NCBI GenBank assembly: GCA_013299055.1
Contig: JAAFKB010000002.1
Location: forward strand, 1 to 64,000
Reading direction: 5' to 3'
Origin: Sphaerotilus sp.
GTDB lineage: Bacteria > Pseudomonadota > Gammaproteobacteria > Burkholderiales > Burkholderiaceae_C
DNA: 64,000 nt
Below are positions 8,772-18,400 of the stretch, piece by piece (the first letter of the stretch is position 1; each line of letters begins with the position of its first letter). Made by a program: the position numbers and the translations under genes. The notes under the pieces are model-generated. The model was not told where the DNA came from. It worked only from the letters and a program-made list of their open reading frames with translations, and did no database searches.

Positions 8772-9584
8772 ATGATGAGCGACATGATCCATACGAGCCG
8801 TGAAGACCACCAGCACCACGCGGTCGACGAGCCGGAAAATGGCGACGACACGCTGGTGTCGATCGTGCTGCCTGTGACTGGAGACAGCACTGCGCTGGCG
8901 CGCACCGTGGCCGCGGTGCAGGCGCAGACGCAGACGGATTGGCAGTTGTGGCTGGTGGCCAGTGATGCCACACGGTCGGTCGCCCAGGCGCACGCCGCCC
9001 TGGATGCGCGCATCCGTGTGCTGGTGCAGCCGGGCAGCGGACGTGTCGCCGCGCTGCGCACCGGCCTGCAGCACGTCCGTGGCACGTTCACCGTGTTCCT
9101 CGACACGCAACACGTCTGGACTCCGGATTTCCTTGCCCTGGGCACTGCGTTCCTGCAGCACTACACGCTCGAAGACCTGGTCTGTCTGGACGCTTGCACG
9201 CCGGATGGCCTGCCTGTGCTGGCGGTGGAGCCGGGGGTGTTCCGCGAGCCTCGGCTGGCGTTTGACGGCAGGGTCTGGCAGCACGGCGAGCTGGCGCAGC
9301 ACCGGGCCGTGTACAGCCACCTCGCGGTGATGCTGGTGCGCACCGAGCTGGCCGAGCGGCTGGCCAGCGTGCTGCAGGACGACGTGCCGGCGCTCGACCA
9401 TCGGCTGCAAGGCGCGCTGGCGCAGCTGTGCCCGGTGAACCGGCTGGTGGTGCCGGGGGCGACGCACTGGCCGCAACCGGATGCCGTGGCGCGCAGCGGT
9501 GGCACGCTGGGCGCGCTGCTGGGGCGGTGGTTGCCTGGCTGGGGCGGGGCCGACGCGCTCAGGGACGGGACGTGCCGCGCTTGA
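8772..9584 (+). CDS. Glycosyltransferase family 2-like protein
   Basis: 270 residues. Residues 29-110 follow a GT-A fold: VSIVLPVTGDSTALARTV, AQTQTDWQLWLV, then a region ending FTVFLDTQHVWTPDF (~107-120). The metal-binding DxD of active GT2 enzymes is replaced by DTQ at 111-113, so activity or donor binding may be altered. A 28-residue His/Asp/Glu-rich N-terminus precedes the fold. GGAG at 8764-8767 precedes tandem ATGs at 8772 and 8775; the second has the better spacing. The 3' end overlaps the convergent transglutaminase gene by 26 nt. No membrane segment is seen. The substrate is unknown. Confidence 0.7.
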   Translation: MMSDMIHTSREDHQHHAVDEPENGDDTLVSIVLPVTGDSTALARTVAAVQAQTQTDWQLWLVASDATRSVAQAHAALDARIRVLVQPGSGRVAALRTGLQHVRGTFTVFLDTQHVWTPDFLALGTAFLQHYTLEDLVCLDACTPDGLPVLAVEPGVFREPRLAFDGRVWQHGELAQHRAVYSHLAVMLVRTELAERLASVLQDDVPALDHRLQGALAQLCPVNRLVVPGATHWPQPDAVARSGGTLGALLGRWLPGWGGADALRDGTCRA

Positions 9585-11700
9585 CCGTGGCGGTCGGCAG
9601 CCGCCGCGCCGCTCGCCTGGCCGCCCGCCACAGACCTGCCGGGTTCGCCGCTGGCCGCTGCGCGGGCGGGGCGTAGCGCCACTGGCTGAGCAAGGCCAGG
9701 GTGTCGGCGAACGGCGTGAAGGCCCTGGCGTCCGGGTGAGGCGGCTCTGGCAGCTGCGCGCGCAGGTGGTCGCGCAACCCGAGAACGGACAGGTGCGCCG
9801 GGGCGTCGTAGCCCTTGCACTGCAGGACGTGGCGCAGGCGGTCGTGTCCGCGCAGCCAGGGGTCGCGCCCGGCCCGGTGCCGTTGCCATCCCCACCACGC
9901 CGCAGCACCGCCGGCCAGCCCCGCCGTCGCCAGGGCGAGCCAGCGGCCCAGCTGACCGGGGTCGAGCGCATCCCAGCCCAGCGCGGCGAGCAGATCCTGC
10001 TGGCGGTGTGGCGTGTAGCCGAGTACCCACTGGTTCCACTGGTGTTCCGCTGCGCCCCACGCGGCGCGCACCTGCTCCAGCAGCAGCGGGTCGAGCCGCA
10101 CCAGCGTCTGGGCGACCACCCCGCCAGGTGCCGGCAGCCGCTCGCCACGGCGGACCCGCTCGGGCGCCACCGCACCGGTCGGGTCCAGCCGCACCCAGCC
10201 GCGGCCGCCATGCCAGTACTCCACCCAGGCATGGGCATCGCGCTGACGCACTTCGAGCACGCCGTTGAGCGGATTGACCTCTCCGCCGAGATAGCCCGTG
10301 ACGATGCGCGCCGGCACGCCCCAGCGCCGCAGCACGACCGTCACCGCGCTGGCGTAGTGCTCGCAGAAGCCGGCCCGCTGGTCCAGCCAGAAGCGGTCGA
10401 CGGGGTCGTCGGCGAGCCGGCCAGGGGCGAGGGTGTAGACATAGGGCTGCTGGCGGATGTGGTCGAGCAGCCACTGCGCCAGCACGGCAGGGTGGGTCGG
10501 GTCTGCGGTGGCGGGCAAGTCGGCGCGCTGCGCATCCGCCCAGGCGATGGTGCGGGGATGTTCGCCCGCCGGCAGTGCAAGGTAGGGCGCCCAGCGTGGA
10601 TCGTCCGCAGGCGTGGCCGCCGGGCTGGCGGCCGCGGCAAGCGCGCGCGGATCGTGCTGGGGCGTGTCGAGCGTGGCGCTGGCGTGCAGGCGGATCCGCT
10701 CGGTCAGCGGGCGCTGGGTGGGCCAGTGGCCCTCGGGGTGGCGCCACCAGGGCTGGTCGGCCTCGGCGTCCGGGCGGCTCGGGCGGGTGCGCGCCGTCTC
10801 CAGCAGCGGCAGCACGCCCAGCCCCAGCGGCTCCAGTGTCATCTCGTAGCGCACCGTGCGGCCGGTGGCAGTGCCTGATGCGGCGGGCATGGACAGCATC
10901 GGCTGGCCCAGGCCCCGCTCCTCCCGGCGCCGCCAGCCGCTGCCCGAGGGCGCGCTGAGCACGGGGCCGCGGAAGTACAGCTGCGAGGGCGGTGGCATGT
11001 CCCCTGGCGTCTCGAACTGCAGGCGCAGCGCGAGGGTGTCGTCCTGCGCCAGCTCGGCCACGTCGCCCAGCCGCAGCTCGTCGGACAGGCCGGTGCGGCC
11101 CACGCCGGGTGTCGGCATCGACCACAGCGGCGCCACCCGCGGAAACAGCAGGAAGAGCGCCACCACCAGCGGCAGCCCGGTGAGCAGCAGCCGGGCGGAC
11201 AGGCCCAGCGCCATGCGCAGCGGGGGCGGCGGGGTCTGCGGCGCCTCGGGCAGGTGGGACAGCACCAGTGCCGCCACCAGCCACCACACGGCGATCCCCA
11301 TCGCCAGGGCGGTGGTCAGCGCCTGCGAGTGCAGGAAGTTGGCCAGCACCAGGAAGAAGCCGAGGAAGAACACCACGGTGGCATCGCGCCGCGCCCGCAG
11401 CTCCAGCGTCTTCAGCGCCGACATCACCACCAGCAGCGTCACCCCGGCGGAGGGCCCCAGCAGCGACTGGTGGCTCACCAGCGTGCCCGCCGACGCCCCC
11501 AGCAGTGCCAGCACCAGCAGCCAGCGCGAGGGCAGCGGGCGGCAGTGCCACGCCAGCCACGCCCGCCAGGCCAGCGCCGCGTAGGCCAGCGCGGCGCACC
11601 AGGGCGGCACCTGCGTGAGCTGCGGCAGCAGCGTCCAGGCCAGCGCGCCCAGCAGGAACAGCGTGTCGCGTGACTCCCGCGGCAGTGGCGGCGTGTTCAC
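9559..11700 (-). CDS. tgpA: TgpA-type membrane transglutaminase (DUF3488/transglutaminase-like/DUF4129)
   Basis: 713 residues from GTG at 11700, which overlaps the stop of the DUF58 gene (GTGA) and has GGAG 6 nt upstream. The N-terminal ~200 residues hold several membrane helices (TLFLLGALAWTLLPQL, VVFFLGFFLVLANFLHS, LLLTGLPLVVALFLLFP). A periplasmic transglutaminase-like domain follows, with a full triad: Cys446 in GFCEHYA, His490 in DAHAWVEYW and Asp506 in RLDPTG. One more helix and a DUF4129-like tail end the protein. The family is known from Pseudomonas TgpA, an inner-membrane protein with periplasmic transglutaminase activity. The operon with moxR and DUF58 is a common arrangement; the AAA+ and DUF58 proteins probably assemble or regulate it. 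Confidence 0.9.
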   Translation of the reverse strand: MNTPPLPRESRDTLFLLGALAWTLLPQLTQVPPWCAALAYAALAWRAWLAWHCRPLPSRWLLVLALLGASAGTLVSHQSLLGPSAGVTLLVVMSALKTLELRARRDATVVFFLGFFLVLANFLHSQALTTALAMGIAVWWLVAALVLSHLPEAPQTPPPPLRMALGLSARLLLTGLPLVVALFLLFPRVAPLWSMPTPGVGRTGLSDELRLGDVAELAQDDTLALRLQFETPGDMPPPSQLYFRGPVLSAPSGSGWRRREERGLGQPMLSMPAASGTATGRTVRYEMTLEPLGLGVLPLLETARTRPSRPDAEADQPWWRHPEGHWPTQRPLTERIRLHASATLDTPQHDPRALAAAASPAATPADDPRWAPYLALPAGEHPRTIAWADAQRADLPATADPTHPAVLAQWLLDHIRQQPYVYTLAPGRLADDPVDRFWLDQRAGFCEHYASAVTVVLRRWGVPARIVTGYLGGEVNPLNGVLEVRQRDAHAWVEYWHGGRGWVRLDPTGAVAPERVRRGERLPAPGGVVAQTLVRLDPLLLEQVRAAWGAAEHQWNQWVLGYTPHRQQDLLAALGWDALDPGQLGRWLALATAGLAGGAAAWWGWQRHRAGRDPWLRGHDRLRHVLQCKGYDAPAHLSVLGLRDHLRAQLPEPPHPDARAFTPFADTLALLSQWRYAPPAQRPAANPAGLWRAARRAARRLPTATVKRGTSRP

Positions 11701-12728
11701 GTCGGGCTCCACAGGGCCAGGGCGTCCAGACACTGTCGCCGGTGGCCGGGGCCCGTGCCGCTGGGGATGTGCAGCGACCCCAGACTGAGCTGGCAGGGTA
11801 GTCCGAGCCGGTCCGCCTCCAGCACCCACGCGCACAGGCGGTGCAGGCGCAGCTCCGGGTCGAGGTGGTGCAGCGAGTTGCCGTCCAGGTGGAGTGCGTG
11901 GGTGGGCGGTGGTGGTGGGGTCTCGCGCACGAGCAGGCCCCCGCCTGCGGCCAGGCTGCGGGCCGAGCGGCGCCAGTGGACCTGCGATGGCCGGTCTTCG
12001 CGCCGCCAGGGCCGCACGCCGTCGTCGTCGCCGGGTTCGGGCTGTGGTGCCGCGAGGGCGTGTCGATCGGGTGACGTGAGGGCGGCGTCGTCTTCACCCC
12101 CGTGCCGCGGAAGCGGTGGCGCATCGACTTCCGGGGCGGGCCAGGCCAGTGGCTGGTGGGCGATCCGCCAGAGGGTCCACACCCGGAACAGCCCCAGCGG
12201 GAAACGGCTGGAGAGTTCGAGCGGGGGCAGGCTCTGGTGACCGCGCTGGTGCAGGGTGCGGCACAGGGGCAGCGTGGGCGATCCGTCGTCAGGCCAGACC
12301 AAGGGCAGCGGGGACTGCGGTGCGTCGCGCCAGCGGGCTTCGATGCCGTGGCGGCCGAGGCGGGCGGGGTGGCGCCAGCCCCGGCCGGGAGTGTCGTCCT
12401 GCAGCAGCAGCTCCAGCTCCACCGTCTCGCCGACGAACCCCGGCTCGCCTGGCCGCACCTGGAGCTGCAGCCCGCTGAGCGTGGCGTGGGTGGCGTGCAG
12501 CGCGACCAGGGCGGCGCTCGCCAGGGTGAAGGTCAGCAGGTAGCCGAGGTTGAGCTGGTAGTTGATCGACGCCAGCAGCAGGCACACCAGCAGCAGCCCG
12601 TACAGCAGCCCCGACGGCGTGGGCAGGATGTAGAGCCGGCGGTGGTCGAGCCGCACGGTGTCGGTGCGGGGATGCCGGCGTGTCCACCAGGCTTGCCAGC
12701 GGCGGCGCAGCTCGGGCAGCAAGGGCAT
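11697..12728 (-). CDS. DUF58 domain-containing membrane-anchored protein
   Basis: 343 residues from ATG at 12728, 5 nt after the moxR stop. Two membrane helices (~37-56 and 58-78) form a hairpin, followed by a beta-rich region and the DUF58 core: RPWRREDRPSQVHWRRSA (~237-255), then LLVRETP, the conserved pattern in which a paired Asp and Trp precede a basic stretch. The family's C-terminus resembles a vWA fold. DUF58 proteins are near-constant partners of MoxR ATPases; the molecular role is not established. Long open frame upstream of this ATG is moxR read in another phase and is not part of the gene. Confidence 0.88.
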   Translation of the reverse strand: MPLLPELRRRWQAWWTRRHPRTDTVRLDHRRLYILPTPSGLLYGLLLVCLLLASINYQLNLGYLLTFTLASAALVALHATHATLSGLQLQVRPGEPGFVGETVELELLLQDDTPGRGWRHPARLGRHGIEARWRDAPQSPLPLVWPDDGSPTLPLCRTLHQRGHQSLPPLELSSRFPLGLFRVWTLWRIAHQPLAWPAPEVDAPPLPRHGGEDDAALTSPDRHALAAPQPEPGDDDGVRPWRREDRPSQVHWRRSARSLAAGGGLLVRETPPPPPTHALHLDGNSLHHLDPELRLHRLCAWVLEADRLGLPCQLSLGSLHIPSGTGPGHRRQCLDALALWSPT

Positions 12729-12733
12729 CGGTC

Positions 12734-13702
12734 TCAGACCATCCGCACGGTGTCGAGCATGGCGCGCACCTGGGCCGTGCGGCTGCGGCCGGCGCCGCTG
12801 CGGGGCGGCAGGCGGTGGGCCAGCACCGGCACGGCCAGCGCCTGCAGGTCTTCCGGCGTCACATGCGAGCGCCGGGCGAGGTAGGCCCGCGCCCGCGCCG
12901 CCCGCAGCCAGGCCAGTGCCGCGCGCGGCGACAGCCCTTGCGAGAACCACTGGCCGTTGCGCGTCACGGCGATGAGCGCCTGCAGATAGTCCAGCAGCGC
13001 CGGCGCGGCGTGGACCTGCAGCACGGCGGCCTGCGCCGCCAGCAGCTCCTGCACCGACATCACCGCCGGCAGCGCCCGCACCACCTCGCGCCGGTCGCGG
13101 CCTTCCAGCAGCGCCCGCTCCGCCGACGGCGAAGGGTAGCCCAGCGTCAGGCACATCAGGAAGCGGTCGAGCTGGCTCTCGGGCAGGGCGAAGGTGCCGA
13201 GCTGCTCGGTGGGGTTCTGGGTGGCGATGACGAAGAAGGGGGCGGGCAGGGGGCGGGTCTGGCCGTCGAGGCTGACCTGGCGCTCCTCCATCGCCTCCAG
13301 CAGGGCGCTCTGGGTGCGCGGCCCGGCGCGGTTGATCTCGTCGGCCAGCAGCAGCTGCGAGAAGACGGGGCCTGGATGGAAGACAAATCCCTCGCGGGCG
13401 CGCTCGTAGACACTGATGCCGATCAGGTCACTGGGAGTGAGGTCGGCCGTGAACTGCACTCTGGAGAACTGCAGTCCGAGCGAGGCCGCCAGCGCCTGGG
13501 CCAGGGTGGTCTTGCCGACACCCGGCACGTCCTCGATCAGCAGGTGGCCCCCGGCGAGCAGGCAGGCTACGCTGTCGAGGATCTGTCCATGCTTGCCGAC
13601 CACCACCGTGCCCACCTGGTCGATCAGCCGCTCCAGCGCGGCGATCGGCGGCGATGCGGGCGGTGGAGGTGTCAGCAGCGTGTGATGTGGTCGGTTCATC
13701 AT
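12734..13702 (-). CDS. MoxR family AAA+ ATPase
   Basis: 322 residues from the tandem ATG at 13702/13699. Single AAA+ module: Walker A PGVGKTT (60-66), FTADLTPSDLIG, Walker B LLLADEIN (117-124), the GPRTQSALLEAMEERQVS loop, sensor ATQNPTEQLGTF, LPESQLDRFL, and a C-terminal lid. MoxR ATPases act as chaperones that mature or load partner proteins, often vWA-containing ones. It is the first gene of a tight moxR-DUF58-tgpA operon (5-nt gap, then 4-nt overlap). The start is set by the family length and the homologous beginning of the lid-proximal helix (IAALERLIDQVG); about 490 residues of further open frame upstream lie antisense to the deacetylase gene and are spurious. Confidence 0.92.
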   Translation of the reverse strand: MMNRPHHTLLTPPPPASPPIAALERLIDQVGTVVVGKHGQILDSVACLLAGGHLLIEDVPGVGKTTLAQALAASLGLQFSRVQFTADLTPSDLIGISVYERAREGFVFHPGPVFSQLLLADEINRAGPRTQSALLEAMEERQVSLDGQTRPLPAPFFVIATQNPTEQLGTFALPESQLDRFLMCLTLGYPSPSAERALLEGRDRREVVRALPAVMSVQELLAAQAAVLQVHAAPALLDYLQALIAVTRNGQWFSQGLSPRAALAWLRAARARAYLARRSHVTPEDLQALAVPVLAHRLPPRSGAGRSRTAQVRAMLDTVRMV

Positions 13703-13780
13703 CGGTGATACCTTACCCGAACCGCAACGCAGACTGAGGGACAACACGACCGGCAACACCTGCCTGTTGTGCCAGACAAC

Positions 13781-14719
13781 ATGAGCACTGCTTTCTACAC
13801 CCACCCCGACTGCCGAGGCCACGACATGGGCCCTGGCCATCCCGAATGCCCGCAGCGCCTGGACGCGATCGAGGACCACCTGCTCTCCACCGGGCTGGAC
13901 ATCGCGCTGCTGCGGCCGGCCGAGGTGCCGCTGGCCCGGCATTCGGATCTGATGCTGGCCCACCACGAGGGGTATCTGCGCGAACTCGACGAGTTCCTGC
14001 AGCAGGCCATCGCCACGGGCGAGCACCGGGCGCTGGACCCCGACACCACCGTCTGTCCCGGCACCCGGCAGGCGATGCTGCGTGCGGCCGGGGCGGCGGT
14101 CGCAGCCACCGATGCGGTCATCGACGGCACCTACCGCAACGCCTTCTGCGCCATCCGACCGCCCGGCCACCACGCCACGCGCTCGGAGGCGATGGGCTTC
14201 TGCTTCTACAACAATGTCTGCATCGCGGCCCGCCATGCGCTGAACGTGCGCGGACTGCAGCGTGTGGCCATCGTCGACTTCGATGTCCACCACGGCAACG
14301 GCACCGAGGACATCATCGCCGGCGACGAGCGCGTGTTGATGTGCAGCTTCTTCCAGGACCGGCTCTACCCCTTCAGCGGCGGTGTGCCGATGGGCGAGAA
14401 CATGGTCAACGTGCCGGTGCCGGCCTACACGCGGGGACTGGACGTGCGCGAGATGATCGCGCTGCACTGGATGCCCCGGCTGGAGGCGTTCCGGCCCGAG
14501 ATGGTCTTCATCTCGGCCGGCTTCGATGCCCACCGCGAGGACGATCTGGGCCAGCTCGGCCTGGTCGAAGCCGACTACGCCTGGATCACCCGGCGCCTGG
14601 TGGACGTGGCCGACCGCCATTGCCAGGGGCGCATCGTGTCGTGCCTGGAGGGCGGCTACGCGCTGAGTGCGCTGGCCCGCAGCGTCGCGGCCCACCTGCG
14701 GGTGCTGGCCGACGTGTGA
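13781..14719 (+). CDS. Histone deacetylase family protein (AcuC/HDAH-like amidohydrolase)
   Basis: 312 residues from ATG at 13781 (MSTAFYTHPDC); a GTG at 13769 in frame is an alternative but family members begin at the ATG. It carries the arginase/deacetylase hallmarks: MGPGHPECPQRL, the active-site PPGHHA (His130, His131), zinc ligands in DFDVHHGNG (Asp168, His170), SAGFDAH near the third ligand Asp, and EGGYA near the C-terminus. Bacterial members hydrolyse acetyl-polyamines, acetyl-lysine or related amides in the cytoplasm. It is divergent from moxR and ends 23 nt from the convergent TonB-like gene. The natural substrate cannot be told from the sequence. Confidence 0.92.
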   Translation: MSTAFYTHPDCRGHDMGPGHPECPQRLDAIEDHLLSTGLDIALLRPAEVPLARHSDLMLAHHEGYLRELDEFLQQAIATGEHRALDPDTTVCPGTRQAMLRAAGAAVAATDAVIDGTYRNAFCAIRPPGHHATRSEAMGFCFYNNVCIAARHALNVRGLQRVAIVDFDVHHGNGTEDIIAGDERVLMCSFFQDRLYPFSGGVPMGENMVNVPVPAYTRGLDVREMIALHWMPRLEAFRPEMVFISAGFDAHREDDLGQLGLVEADYAWITRRLVDVADRHCQGRIVSCLEGGYALSALARSVAAHLRVLADV

Positions 14720-14742
14720 GCCTGGCGTTCCCGGTTCGGCGT

Positions 14743-15426
14743 TCAGCGGGTGGCGCCGGGCGCCGTCTCGGCGGTGTAGGCCACTTCGATGCGCAGCCGT
14801 GAGCGGATGGGTCGCCCGTCGAGTTCCCCCGGCGTGAAGCTGCTGCGCAGGAAGGCCTGGCGCGCAGCCTCTTCCAGCACCGGGGGCAGTCCCGTCTCGT
14901 CGGCCTCGTCGAAGCGCACCCGCCGCACCACGCCCTGGTCGTCGATGAACAGGGTGAGCACGGTGCGGAACTGGCCGACGGGCGCCAGATCCGGGTAGAC
15001 GAGGTCGATGGACTGCTGCGGCACGGGGCCGCGCGTGAGCTGGTCGCGGGGCAGGTAGTCGCCGTCGTGGTCGGTGGCAGCCTGCAGGCCATCGGTGCGG
15101 GCTGGAGACGATGCGGGTGTGCCGGCCGAGGTGGGCGGCAGGTGGTCGAGGTCGGGCCATGCCACCGCGACGGGGTTGGTGGGCGCGGGCAGGTGGCGCA
15201 CGGCGGGTGCCGGCACTGTTGGCACTGTTGGCACTGTCGGCACGGACGCAGGGGGGTGCGGGCTGCCGGGCACCTGGACGGCCGTGACCACCGGCTGGCG
15301 GGGCCGGTGCGCTGCGGTGGTGGTGCCTGCGGCCGTTTCGGCTGGCGGCAGGCCCAGCGCCAGCCCCAGGTGCAGCGCCACCGAGCCGGTCACGCAGACC
15401 GCCAGCAAGGTCGAGCGGATCGGCAT
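14743..15426 (-). CDS. TonB-family C-terminal domain protein
   Basis: 227 residues. A hydrophobic N-terminal segment (~5-27, LLAVCVTGSVALHLGLALGL) serves as signal anchor, followed by a Pro/Ala/Val-rich linker with PTV repeats (~64-75) and a C-terminal TonB-like fold (~150-220): VLTLFIDDQGVVRRVRF, LEEAARQAFLRSSFTPGELDG, SRLRIEVAY. TonB C-termini contact outer-membrane receptors and transmit proton-motive-force energy. No exbB/exbD is near. It starts 24 nt after the stop of pilY1 on the same strand, so it is probably co-transcribed with the pilin operon. It may be a periplasm-spanning accessory of that system and not a true energy transducer. Confidence 0.75.
   Translation of the reverse strand: MPIRSTLLAVCVTGSVALHLGLALGLPPAETAAGTTTAAHRPRQPVVTAVQVPGSPHPPASVPTVPTVPTVPAPAVRHLPAPTNPVAVAWPDLDHLPPTSAGTPASSPARTDGLQAATDHDGDYLPRDQLTRGPVPQQSIDLVYPDLAPVGQFRTVLTLFIDDQGVVRRVRFDEADETGLPPVLEEAARQAFLRSSFTPGELDGRPIRSRLRIEVAYTAETAPGATR
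15212..15247. repeat. Four 9-bp direct repeats in the TonB-like gene
   Basis: GGCACTGTT occurs twice, then GGCACTGTC and the degenerate GGCACGGAC. On the minus strand these encode the PTVPTVPTV-type linker. The 9-bp unit keeps frame, so copy-number changes would only alter linker length. Confidence 0.75.
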
Positions 15427-15450
15427 CGGGGTCTGTGTCCGCTGCGTCCG

Positions 15451-18400
15451 TCAGTTCAGCTCGCGCCAGGCGGCCCGGCGCAGCGTGCGGGGACCGCCGC
15501 CGTCGAAGGCCCCTGCCGCCTTCAGGTCGGTGCTCTGGTCGCGCCGGGTGTAGAAGGCGCTGACCTTGCCGGTGCTGTCCATCACCCGGCTGACGCCGAC
15601 GATGAGCGAGCTGGATTCCACCACCGCGTTCACGCGGCCCGAGGGCAGCTGGAACTGGTAGAGGAAGGCGCTGCCACCGTTGCCGCAGGGGTCGCTGTTG
15701 GGCGCGGTCGAGGCGAAGGCGATCAGGTCCGAGCCGAGCGGGACGCCGTCCAGGGTGATGCGCTCGCCGGGCAGGACGCTCAGGTCCACGTACCAGCCGT
15801 TCTGCGCGCCCCAGTCGACCGACTGCGGCGCGTCGAGCAGGCGCTGGGCGTTGAGCGTCTGCGGCACCAGGCGGGCGGTGTCGCGGCGCAGCTCGCCCAG
15901 GCCGACGCCGTCCAGCGCGTCCCGCACCGAGTAGACCGTCTGCAGCGACTTGGTCGAGAGATCGCCGTTGTTGAGCAGCCGCCCGGTGCCGAAGGACACC
16001 ACGGTGATGGGCGTGTTGTTGGTGAACAGCTCCGTCAGCACGGGCTTGGCGGTGATGGGCTGGGCGGTGCCGTCCGGGCCGACGGCGCGGCCGATCAGCA
16101 CCGCCTCGACCCCGGAGGGTGCCACCCGGTCGTCGTGGTCGAAGCGCCAGAGGTTGCCCAGCATGTCGCCGGCGTAGAAGCGCAGCGCGGTGTTGTCGGT
16201 GTCGCTGGGCACCCAGGCGTTGAGGCGGCCGAGGTTGCTGGGGGTCATGGTGTCGCCGGCCGCAGTGACGATTTCACCGGCCGCGCCGCTGCGCAGCTTG
16301 CCGGTGTAGGCGTCCAGCACGTAGAGCCGTCCCTTGCCATCGCCGACGTTGTTGATGCCCGAGGTGAAGGCCACGGTCCAGGTGCCGGTAGTGTCCTTGG
16401 TGATCACGGGATTGCCGAAGGTCAGGCCGAGGTTCTTGTCGGAGAACTCCCACAGCAGCAAGGGCTGGGCCGGGTTGGTGATGTCGAGCGCGTAGTAGTA
16501 GCGCCCGCCTGCACCCATGCCGCCGACGAGGATGGTGCGCCACTGGCCGCCCGCGAAGATGTCACCCACGGTGGGGGTGGCGTCGAGCAGGTTCATGTGG
16601 GCGGCGTCGTAGCCCACGTCGGCCAGCCGGCGCAGATGCGCCATCACGCCGCGGGGCACGAAGGCCCAGAGTTCCTCGCCGCCAACCGGGTCGGTCTCGT
16701 TCTCGCCGACCTGGAAGGCGTGGAGCATGCCGTCGTTGGCGGGAGCGTAGACCATCTTGGCGCGGCTGCGCTGTGCCTGGATGAACTCGGTGTAGCCGGC
16801 GTCGGCGTACTTGAAGGGCGGCTTGGCGACGTAGACCGGGGTGGCGTTGACGAAGTCGCCGAGGCGGGACACGCGCGGCCGGAAGACCTGGTCGTCGGTG
16901 GCGGCGGCGTTCAGCTGCAGGCCCATGTCGCCGCGCAGGAAGCCCACGAGCTGTTCGCCGTTGGCCTTGGCCAGCGCGGCCGGGCTCAGGCGGCCGCATT
17001 GGGACAGGGGCCGCACGCCGCTGCACAGGTTGTCGAAGTCGGAGTTGAGCTGCAGCGCGCTCAGGTTGGCGTAGGTGAAGTCGAGCAGCCGCCCGGCGTT
17101 GTTGCCGAACAGGATGCGGCGGGGGCGGGCGGCGAGGTCACGGGCGTCGAGCCGGTCCTTGGCGCTCCAGATGGGGGCGGTCTTGCCGGTGTCGGGGGCG
17201 GTCAGACCGCCCTCGGTGTTGGTCGTGAACTGGAAGGCGCGCAGGTCGCCGTGCCAGCTGGGCGAGTTGCTGTAGCTGGGCAGGAAGACCCAGCTGTCGC
17301 CTGTCACCGGGGTGAGCGAGCTGGCGGAGGCGGCCGCGCTGGAGCCGGCGTCCTTGCTGATCTCGTTGAGCGTGGTGCTGATGGCGTCGGACAGGGTCTG
17401 CGGGTCGGTGGCGGAGAAATACTGGCCGCGGCCGTTGACGGCGGCGTGCCAGAGGTCGTCGATGTGGGTGGCGTCCGTGGCCTCGGGGTCCGGGTTGACG
17501 GTCCCTACCGGGATCGGCCAGTGCTTCTTGCCGCCGGGCGCCTTGAGGTCGGCGAAGTCGCCGGTGGTCTGCGTCAGGTAGTTCCGGTCGTAGGACAGGG
17601 TGCCCCGCACGCCCAGTCCGACGGTGAAGGTGTTGAGGTGCTGGTGCCTGGCCTTGTCGCGTGCCGTCGCCACCACGTTGTTGTCCAGGTCGGGGCGCAG
17701 GTCGGTGGCCCAGAAGTACTGGGCCACGTCGGCCAGCGAATTGCGGTCGCCGCCTGCCGCGCCCGTGCTGTCCTGCATGGGGCGCTCTTCCGTGCCGTCC
17801 TGCTGCCCGACCGACGTGCGGCCGTCGAGGGCCAGGGGGCCGTAGGTCTCGGTTTCCAGACCGGGGTAGCCGGTCAGACCCTTGTTCCAGTAGCCGTCGG
17901 TGGACAGCAGCGCATAGTTGCGCTGACAGGAATACTGCACAGGGTCTGCGCGCTGACCTGCCGCCTTGTTGCCGAAGTAGCGGCCGGTCTTGGACAGGGC
18001 GCCCCGCAGTGGCGTGAAGCCGGTCGCCGTCTGGGCGCTGTAGAGCAGGTCGTAGAAGCTGCTGCGCTGCCGGCCGGTGAAGTCCTGGATGTCCAGGAAG
18101 GTGTCGCTGGTGACGGTGCTGTCGCTGATGACCGTGAAGCCGACGCGGAAGTTGTCGCCGATGTTGCGGAAGGCTTCGCCGGTGGCGGTGCGCATCAGCA
18201 GGCGCCGGGTGCGGTAGTAGGCGTGCCAGTTGGCGTATTTCTGCCGCAGGGTGGCGTCCGAGGCGGTCGTGATCTTCGTGGCCAGGAACTGATCCGATGG
18301 CGTGGCCATGCTGAGGGTGCAGTCCTGAAAGAACGGTGTGGAGCGGTCCGGCTTGCCGTTGGGCAGGTAGCTCCACGACAGGGGGAGCAGTTTCTTGTCG

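Noticed and set aside
13703..15160. N-terminal extension of moxR by about 490 residues
   Set aside because: The extra frame is antisense to the deacetylase gene and has no conserved residues; MoxR ATPases are about 320 residues.
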